DNA of 11,238 nucleotides from Pseudomonadota bacterium (lineage in GTDB: Bacteria > Pseudomonadota > Gammaproteobacteria > Burkholderiales > SG8-41): the NCBI GenBank assembly GCA_023431245.1, contig JAEYXO010000134.1:1-11238 (forward strand), read 5' to 3'. Below the pieces are notes generated by a model that had not been told where the DNA came from, searched no databases, and worked only from the letters and a program-made list of their open reading frames with translations. The translations under genes were made by a program, and so were the position numbers. Numbering within the stretch: the stretch's first letter is position 1; each line of letters starts with the position of its first letter. Below are positions 4,922 through 11,238 of this stretch, piece after piece.

Positions 4922-6178
4922 ATGCCCGACACCGCACCCGCCGCAAACAAGCCGCTGTCCTCCGCCGACCGCACGACACCGCAACTGACCAGCGCCGCAG
5001 CGCCCCCGGCCCTGCGCCTGATGCTGGCCCTGGAGGATTTCGAGGCGCCGGCGCGCCGCTACATCCCGCGGCCGATCTTCGGTTATGTCTCGGGCGGGGT
5101 GGAACGCAATGTCACGCTGAACTGGAACCGGTCCGCCTTCGACGACATTGCGCTGCTGCCGCGGATGCTGGTCAATGTCTCGCAACGGTCCCAGAAAACC
5201 GAACTCTTCGGCCGGACCTACGATTCGCCCTTCGGCATCGCGCCGATGGGCGGCACCTCGCTCGCCGCCTTTGACGGCGACCTTGCGCTGGCGCGTGCCG
5301 CAGCGGCGCGCAACGTGCCGATGATCCTCAGCGGCGCTTCGCTGACCGCGCTGGAGAAGGTGCGCCAGGCCTCGCCCGGACACACCTGGTTCCAGGCCTA
5401 CCTGCCGGGCGAGGCGCAGGCGATCACCGAACTGGTCGAGCGGGTGGCGAAGGCCGGTTACGACACGCTGGTGCTGACCGTGGACATCCCCGTCGGCGCC
5501 AACCGCGAGAACAACGTGCGCAACGGCTACAACGCGCCGCTGCGGCCCAGCCTGCGCCTTGCGCTGCAGTGCCTGGCACGGCCGCGCTGGCTGCTCGGCA
5601 CGGCGCTGCGCACCTACTTCACCCACGGCATGCCGCACTTTGAAAACATGGGCAAACGCACGCCGCTGGTGTCGCGCACCGCGGTGCGCGAGCGCGCCAA
5701 CCGCGATCACCTGAACTGGGAACATTTCGCGCTGATGCGCCGGCTGTGGAAAGGCAAACTGGTCATCAAGGGCATCCTCGCAAAAGAGGACGCCGTGATC
5801 GCGCGCGAGCAGGGCGCCGACGGCATCATCGTATCCAACCACGGCGGCCGCCAGCTCGATTCGGCCACCTCGCCGCTGCGGGTGCTGCCCGGCATCGTCG
5901 AGGCGGCGGGCGGCATGACGGTGATGATGGACAGCGGCATCCGCCGCGGCACCGATGCCCTGAAGGCGCTGGCGCTGGGCGCAAAATTCGTGTTCGTCGG
6001 TCGTCCCATGCTGTACGCCGCAGCCGTCGCCGGCGAAACCGGCGTGCGCCACGCGATCCGGCTGCTGCACGACGAAATCGACCGCGACATGGCCATGCTC
6101 GGCGCCAACACCATTGCCGAGGTCGGCCGCAGCATGCTGATGGATACCCGCAGCCCCGACCTCTACAGCCTGCGCTGA
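4922..6178 (+). CDS. FMN-dependent alpha-hydroxy-acid oxidase/dehydrogenase
   Basis: A 418-residue TIM-barrel flavoenzyme that oxidises a 2-hydroxy acid (lactate, glycolate, mandelate or similar) to the 2-oxo acid. The signature SNHGGRQLD is at 305-313, with catalytic base His307 and substrate-carboxylate Arg310. Other expected residues are Tyr55 (FGYVSGG), Gln158 and Tyr160 (FQAY), Arg195, Lys283 (VIKGI) and the FMN-phosphate loops DSGIRRG (337-343) and G360-R361. Residues about 205-250, including LARPRWLLGTALRTYF, form the variable insert that makes some relatives (LldD, mandelate dehydrogenase) membrane-associated. The N-terminus is about 35 residues longer than usual and Ala/Pro/Ser-rich. 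The start ATG has GGAAA upstream. The substrate cannot be fixed from sequence. It is a single-gene unit with divergent GNAT upstream. Confidence 0.95.
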   Translation: MPDTAPAANKPLSSADRTTPQLTSAAAPPALRLMLALEDFEAPARRYIPRPIFGYVSGGVERNVTLNWNRSAFDDIALLPRMLVNVSQRSQKTELFGRTYDSPFGIAPMGGTSLAAFDGDLALARAAAARNVPMILSGASLTALEKVRQASPGHTWFQAYLPGEAQAITELVERVAKAGYDTLVLTVDIPVGANRENNVRNGYNAPLRPSLRLALQCLARPRWLLGTALRTYFTHGMPHFENMGKRTPLVSRTAVRERANRDHLNWEHFALMRRLWKGKLVIKGILAKEDAVIAREQGADGIIVSNHGGRQLDSATSPLRVLPGIVEAAGGMTVMMDSGIRRGTDALKALALGAKFVFVGRPMLYAAAVAGETGVRHAIRLLHDEIDRDMAMLGANTIAEVGRSMLMDTRSPDLYSLR

Positions 6179-6512
6179 CCGAACTGCGATACGGCGGCGG
6201 ATCCGGCAACACCGGACACCGCCCATCGCCACAGATCGACCGCAAAATCCCGCGCCGTGTTGACGGCCATTGTTCCTGTACCGCCCCCGCACACCGGAAA
6301 TTCCCCTCTCCCGGCCTCGTTTCCGGCACTGATTGCCCCGGTTTTTGGCCAAATCAGCCCGAAAACAACTCCGATTCCATTTACTGGAACAAAAAATAAA
6401 CGTTTGTCACTTTTAATTGCCATCACTCCGCTGCTCGCCCTAGAATCACCGGGACGGGAAGGCACAGGCCGAACCGGCGCGTACACCAACAATTCCAACG
6501 GAGGAGAGCACG
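6179..6512. other. 334-base intergenic region with promoter and dyad
   Basis: No gene is seen here. The first part holds a short hairpin TCCGG-CAACA-CCGGA (6202-6216) after the oxidase stop, with no T-run, so it is a weak terminator candidate. Bases about 6340-6420 are clearly AT-richer than their surroundings. A perfect dyad TTCCA-TTTAC-TGGAA lies at 6375-6389. A good sigma-70 promoter follows at 6417-6446, then a leader of about 60 bases ending in a strong ribosome binding site, GGAGGAGA (6500-6507). Confidence 0.6.
6417..6446 (+). promoter_or_regulatory. sigma-70 promoter of the OmpA-like lipoprotein gene
   Basis: TTGCCA (6417-6422), an 18-base spacer and TAGAAT (6441-6446). Both hexamers match the consensus at 5 of 6 positions. 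The expected start is near 6453, giving a 5' leader of about 60 bases. The site lies at the edge of an AT-rich patch, and a dyad is centred about 70 bases upstream of the expected start. Confidence 0.6.
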
Positions 6513-7013
6513 ATGAGGATGATGTCTTTGGGGGCCGCTGGCCTGGCAGCACTGCTGGCGGGTTGCGCCGCCAGTCCGGAACTGGTGAGCTGCCTGCAGC
6601 CGAACCGCCGGGTGGCGGTCGAAATCACCGGCAGCAAGGTCAAGCCGCCCGCAAAACCCGGCGCCAAACCCGGGCGCGACAATGTGATGCTGAAAGCGAT
6701 GGCCCAGGGCGACAGCGCTTTCGATGCGAACAGCGCAGTGCTGAAAGCCGGCGGCCAGGCCGAACTCGACAAGATCGTCAGCGTGATCCAGAACGGCATC
6801 AAGAAGGATCCGCGCCCGGTCAATGTCGGCTCGATCATCATCACCGGACACAGCGACCGCCTTGAGGCCGAATCCAACGCCGGCCTCGACGAGCAGCGCG
6901 CAAAATCCGTTCAGGTCTACCTCGCCAGCAAGGGGCTCGACCCGAAGCTGATGTTCTGGGAAGGCAAGGATGCGCGCGAGCCGATGGCCGTGACCAAATT
7001 CTGCGCAGACTGA
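6513..7013 (+). CDS. OmpA-like lipoprotein, apparently circularly permuted
   Basis: A 166-residue outer-membrane lipoprotein predicted to bind peptidoglycan. The signal ends in lipobox L-L-A-G-C18, with Ala at +2. Residues 68-155 match the OmpA-like core: DSAFDANSAVLKAGGQAELD (strand and helix 1), then IIITGHSDRLEAESNAGLDE and QRAKSVQVYL, with Asp115 and Arg129 at the positions that hold diaminopimelate in OmpA. In ordinary OmpA domains the core is followed by a cysteine, then a second cysteine with CLxPxRRVxxEV as the last strand. Here the chain ends at KFC164AD, and LVSC27LQPNRRVAVEITG (24-40) is at the N-terminus, joined to the core by a Lys/Pro-rich linker (42-54). It is a monocistronic gene with promoter, perfect Shine-Dalgarno GGAGGAGA and strong terminator, so probably well expressed. 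Confidence 0.92.
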   Translation: MRMMSLGAAGLAALLAGCAASPELVSCLQPNRRVAVEITGSKVKPPAKPGAKPGRDNVMLKAMAQGDSAFDANSAVLKAGGQAELDKIVSVIQNGIKKDPRPVNVGSIIITGHSDRLEAESNAGLDEQRAKSVQVYLASKGLDPKLMFWEGKDAREPMAVTKFCAD

Positions 7014-7038
7014 GAAACATCCCCTGGAGGAGCGTTTA

Positions 7039-7062
7039 CCCCGCTGCGGCGGGGTTTTTTTT
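7039..7062 (+). terminator. Rho-independent terminator of the OmpA-like gene
   Basis: CCCCGC-TGCG-GCGGGG (7039-7054, 6-bp GC stem with a 4-base loop) is followed by eight T (7055-7062). It begins 25 bases after the stop codon. There is no matching T-run on the other strand, so it does not serve the convergent dioxygenase gene. Confidence 0.93.
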
Positions 7063-7079
7063 CGCCTGCCCCAGCCCGC

Positions 7080-7976
7080 TCAGGCCGGCAGCGGCACGCC
7101 CTCCTGCTCGCAGCTGTTGGCCACGTCGCTGACGGTGACGCGGCGCATGTCGCGCACCCAGCGCAGGTCGTCGAACTCGGTGCCGCGATGCATCGTGCAG
7201 CGGTTGTCCCACATCACCAGTTCATGCGGGCGCCAGCGGTGGGTGTAGACGAACTGGCGCTGCGTGACATGGGCGATCAGCTCGTCGATCAGGGCGCGCC
7301 CTTCCGCATCCGGCATGCCCCAGATCCTCCCTGCATGCGAGGCGACGAACAGCGACTTGCGGCCGTTCTGCGGAATGGTGCGCACCAGCACCTGGGGCAC
7401 CGGCGGCAGGCGTTTCTGCTCTTCCTCGGTGAATTCGTGGAAACCGTTGCGGCGCCGCGAAGTGGCAATCCAGTGTTCGACGACCAGACCCTGCAGCTTT
7501 TTCTGCATCGCGGCCGGCAAGGCATCGTAGGCCGCGCGCTGGTCGGCAAATTCGGTGTGGCCGCCGATCGGCGCCACGGTCTCGGCATACAACAGGGAGC
7601 AGATGCTGGGCAGGCGCTTGAAGGAACTGTCGGTATGCCACAGCCGGTTGCCGGCCTTGTACATGCGCTGGCGGCTGGTCTCGCCCCAGATCCTGCCGTC
7701 GGCGGAAAGATTGGATATGTCCGAAAACGCGCCGCCGAAGCGGGACGGCGTGGCCTTGGGATCGAGGGTGCGTTCGTTTTCAATCGGACCGAAATGCGCG
7801 GCAAACGCCAGCTGCTGCTCCTGGTCCAGACGCTGCTGCGGAAACACCAGCACGGCGTATTTCCAGAACGCCTCCCGGATCGCCGCAAGGTCGGCGGCGG
7901 ACAGCGGTTTCGACAGGTCGACATCGCCGACCTCGGCGACAAAGTCCGGCGTGACCGGACAGACGGTAATGCCCAT
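7080..7976 (-). CDS. TfdA/TauD-family Fe(II)/2-oxoglutarate dioxygenase
   Basis: A 298-residue cytoplasmic non-haem iron enzyme that couples 2-oxoglutarate decarboxylation to substrate hydroxylation. It resembles 2,4-D dioxygenase TfdA along its whole length. Iron ligands are His114 and Asp116 (LWHTDSSF) and His263 (MHRG). Thr141 (GGHTEF) and Arg275 are the 2-oxoglutarate-binding residues, and these positions are almost identical in number to TfdA. Other shared blocks are DVDLSKPLS, FGPIE, SDISNL, QRAAYDALP, ATQR-like VTQRQFVY and MWDNR. The substrate may be an aryloxyacetate, a sulfonate or another anion, and TfdA-like sequences on chromosomes often have unknown substrates. ATG 7976 has an excellent AAGGAGGAG 5 bases upstream. 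It is divergent from the DUF1330 gene, with 149 bases between. Confidence 0.93.
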   Translation of the reverse strand: MGITVCPVTPDFVAEVGDVDLSKPLSAADLAAIREAFWKYAVLVFPQQRLDQEQQLAFAAHFGPIENERTLDPKATPSRFGGAFSDISNLSADGRIWGETSRQRMYKAGNRLWHTDSSFKRLPSICSLLYAETVAPIGGHTEFADQRAAYDALPAAMQKKLQGLVVEHWIATSRRRNGFHEFTEEEQKRLPPVPQVLVRTIPQNGRKSLFVASHAGRIWGMPDAEGRALIDELIAHVTQRQFVYTHRWRPHELVMWDNRCTMHRGTEFDDLRWVRDMRRVTVSDVANSCEQEGVPLPA

Positions 7977-8125
7977 GTGTTCTCCTCCTTCAGCCCGCGG
8001 TCCATCCCCGCGGCAGCTGTTCAACATACACCCATCGGGCCGCACACGGCAGCGGCTTTCCGGATTATGGCCCCGGGCGGCGGCGTATCATGCCGGTGAC
8101 TGCAAACGGACCGGGAGGAAACACC

Positions 8126-8422
8126 ATGGCAAAAGGATACTGGGTGGTCAGTTACCGCGCGATACACGATGCGGAAGCCTTCAAGCGCTACGCCGCGGCG
8201 GCGCCCGCCGCCGTGCAGGCGCACGGCGGTCGCTTCTTGGTTCGCGGCATGGCGGCAAAGGTGTACGAGGCCGGCATCCTGCAGCGGGTGGTGGTCATCG
8301 AGTTCGACAGCCTCGCGCAGGCACTGTCGGCCCATGACACGCCGGCCTACCAGGCCGCGCTGAAGGAACTCGCCGGCGGCGCGGTCGAACGCGACCTGCG
8401 CATCGTCGAGGGCCTCGCCTGA
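8126..8422 (+). CDS. DUF1330 family protein
   Basis: A 98-residue protein with the DUF1330 pattern: YWVVSYRAIHDAEAFKRYAA (5-24), HGGRFLVRG (about 33-41), VVVIEFDSLAQALSAHDTPA (56-75), then YQAALKEL and a final RIVEG. The family is a dimeric alpha+beta (ferredoxin-like) barrel without an agreed biochemical role. It is often found near catabolic genes. ATG 8126 has GGGAGGAA 5 bases upstream. It is divergent from the TfdA-like gene, so the two could share a regulator. Its stop is 10 bases from the recQ stop, with a GC hairpin across the junction. Confidence 0.93.
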   Translation: MAKGYWVVSYRAIHDAEAFKRYAAAAPAAVQAHGGRFLVRGMAAKVYEAGILQRVVVIEFDSLAQALSAHDTPAYQAALKELAGGAVERDLRIVEGLA

Positions 8423-8432
8423 GCGCGCGGCG

Positions 8433-10238
<1,806 letters not shown>

Positions 10239-10273
10239 CTGTGCAGCAACGCCTCCAGGCGGATCCGGATGAC

Positions 10274-10318
10274 CCGCTGGAGAAATTACAATTTATTGTT
10301 TAAAATCAATTAGTTACA
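10274..10318 (-). promoter_or_regulatory. AT-rich upstream region of recQ with a small dyad
   Basis: A sharply AT-rich stretch in GC-rich surroundings, between the Ldh_2 stop and the recQ start. On the minus strand TTGATT (10304-10309), 15 bases and TAATTT (10283-10288) is the best promoter-like pair, with a short spacer. A perfect dyad ACAAT-TT-ATTGT (10288-10299) lies between the hexamers. A promoter here is likely; its exact hexamers are uncertain. Confidence 0.4.
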
Positions 10319-10323
10319 GTCAT

Positions 10324-10337
10324 CCGCCTTCAGGCGG
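10324..10337 (-). terminator. short hairpin at the 3' end of the Ldh_2 gene
   Basis: CCGCC-TTCA-GGCGG: a 5-bp stem whose loop contains the Ldh_2 stop codon (10330-10332). On the minus strand it is followed by ATGACTGTAAC and not by a T-run, so it is at best a weak terminator. Confidence 0.25.
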
Positions 10338-11238
10338 CACGGCTGCGCCCGGCAAGCTTGCGCAACTCGAGATGCAACGCGTCGCTGACGGTGATGCCTT
10401 CGGCCTGCGCCCTCGCCACCGCGGCCTGCCGTCGCGCGCCCGGCAGGCGCACGCCCCCGTCGGCCAGCATGCCGGACACCAGGTCCTCGATGCGCGCGTA
10501 GTAGGTCTCCGCACCGGCCACAGCCTGCGGATCGATCGCGATCAGCGCATGGCCGATGCGCGGCTTGTTGCCGGGTTCGAAGTACGAATCGTTTTCATGA
10601 CTCAGCGCGGCGCCGGTCAGCGCGACGCACAGCGCCTCGACCATTAGCGCCAGCGCCGTGCCCTTGACGCCGCCGATCGCGGCGAGGCTGCCGGTCAGCG
10701 CCGCCTGCGCGCTGGTCGTCGGATTGCCGTCGCGGTCGACTGCCCAGCCAAGCGGGATCGGCTTGTTCTCCTTCGCCATCAGCATGATCTTGCCGCGGGT
10801 GACTTCGGTCAGCGACAGGTCGACGACGACAGGCGCCGCGTCCTTGCGCGGGAAAATCGCGGCAATGGGATTGGTGCCGAAGTACGCGCGCTTGCCGCCC
10901 CAGGCATTGATTGCCGCCGGCGAATTGGTCAGCGCGATGCCGGCCATGCCGGCATCGGCAATCGGCGCGAGATGGTAGGCCGCGGCGCCGAAATGGTGGC
11001 TGTTGGTGACGCCGGCGAAGGCGATGCCGTAGCGCTTCGCGCGCTTGATCACTTCGCTGACGGCCAGCGCCGCCGCCGGAAACGCCAGTCCGCCGCCGGC
11101 GTCAATCAGGCAGGTGGCGCCCTGCTTGCGCAGGACCTTCGGTTTGGCCTTGCCGTCGGCACGGCCTTCACGCAGGTGCTGCGCGTAAAGCGCGACCCGC
11201 GACAGGCCGTGGCCCGACAAACCCTCCGCCTCGGCCGC
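10330..11238 (-). CDS. Ldh_2-family malate/lactate-type dehydrogenase (5' end outside the window)
   Basis: An NAD(P)-dependent 2-hydroxy- or imino-acid oxidoreductase of the Ldh_2 family (malate/L-lactate dehydrogenase, ureidoglycolate dehydrogenase, DpkA and others). 302 residues are visible. The frame is open to the edge and begins AAEAEGLSGHGLSR, a conserved block normally about 40 residues into the protein, so a TTG inside it at 11220 is not a credible start. Further landmarks are TNSHHFGAAAYH (catalytic His region), TNSPAAINAWGG, YFGTNPIAAIFPR, VVVDLSLTEVTRGKI, IPLGWAVDRDGNPTT and GGVKGTALALMVEAL. The Gly-rich loop reads GGVKGTAL where GGYKGYGL is common in the family. Substrate and cofactor choice cannot be read safely. 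It lies upstream of recQ on the same strand, 91 bases away, probably as a separate unit. Confidence 0.93.
   Translation of the reverse strand, partial: AAEAEGLSGHGLSRVALYAQHLREGRADGKAKPKVLRKQGATCLIDAGGGLAFPAAALAVSEVIKRAKRYGIAFAGVTNSHHFGAAAYHLAPIADAGMAGIALTNSPAAINAWGGKRAYFGTNPIAAIFPRKDAAPVVVDLSLTEVTRGKIMLMAKENKPIPLGWAVDRDGNPTTSAQAALTGSLAAIGGVKGTALALMVEALCVALTGAALSHENDSYFEPGNKPRIGHALIAIDPQAVAGAETYYARIEDLVSGMLADGGVRLPGARRQAAVARAQAEGITVSDALHLELRKLAGRSRAA

Noticed and set aside
6196..6206. GGCGGATCCGG repeated at 6196-6206 and 10258-10268
   Set aside because: An 11-base GC-rich word with a palindromic core (CGGATCCG). Two copies 4 kb apart are plausible by chance, and no longer shared sequence surrounds them.
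4694..6352. Long open frame (552 residues) antisense to the hydroxyacid oxidase
   Set aside because: Low-complexity Arg/Gly/His sequence opposite a full-length, motif-complete enzyme. It also runs through the divergent promoter region and into the GNAT gene's 5' end.

Overview
The window is GC-rich (about two thirds G+C by eye), gene-dense bacterial chromosome with short intergenic gaps. The set slyX, a YbcJ-type S4 protein, recQ, a TfdA-type dioxygenase, a DUF1330 protein and several Ala/Pro-rich envelope lipoproteins fits a Proteobacterium, most likely a Betaproteobacterium (Burkholderiales/Rhodocyclales-like). That assignment is inference. I see no rRNA, tRNA, CRISPR array, insertion sequence, integrase or phage gene, so this looks like ordinary core and accessory chromosome and not a mobile island.

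Layout. 1-57: the 3' end of a probable rightward gene. 64-2613: a leftward block with a small ribbon-helix-helix-like protein, a basic Gln/Gly-rich disordered protein with its own terminator, and an apparent operon of S4 RNA-binding protein, slyX and a family VIII-type serine hydrolase. 2743-3684: a rightward pair of secreted proteins of unknown function (an Ala/Pro-rich lipoprotein and a small two-cysteine periplasmic protein). 3697-4754: a leftward GNAT acetyltransferase followed by a two-TM membrane protein. 4922-6178: a rightward FMN-dependent 2-hydroxyacid oxidase/dehydrogenase. 6513-7013: a rightward OmpA-like lipoprotein with a good promoter, strong RBS and textbook terminator. 7080-8422: a divergent TfdA-like dioxygenase and DUF1330 protein. 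8433-10238: leftward recQ. 10330-11238: a leftward Ldh_2-family dehydrogenase cut by the right edge.

Functional themes. Three enzymes act on small organic acids: an FMN 2-hydroxyacid oxidoreductase, a TfdA-family 2-oxoglutarate dioxygenase and an NAD(P)-dependent Ldh_2-family dehydrogenase. They are in separate transcription units, so a common pathway is only a suggestion. Three proteins go to the envelope or periplasm.

The most unusual observation is in the OmpA-like lipoprotein. The segment that normally ends an OmpA-like domain (Cys-Leu-x-Pro-x-Arg-Arg-Val plus the last strand) sits at its mature N-terminus, and the C-terminus stops where that segment should begin. This looks like a circularly permuted OmpA domain whose conserved disulfide would tie the two ends of the chain together. 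I found no evidence for a larger undescribed multi-gene system.
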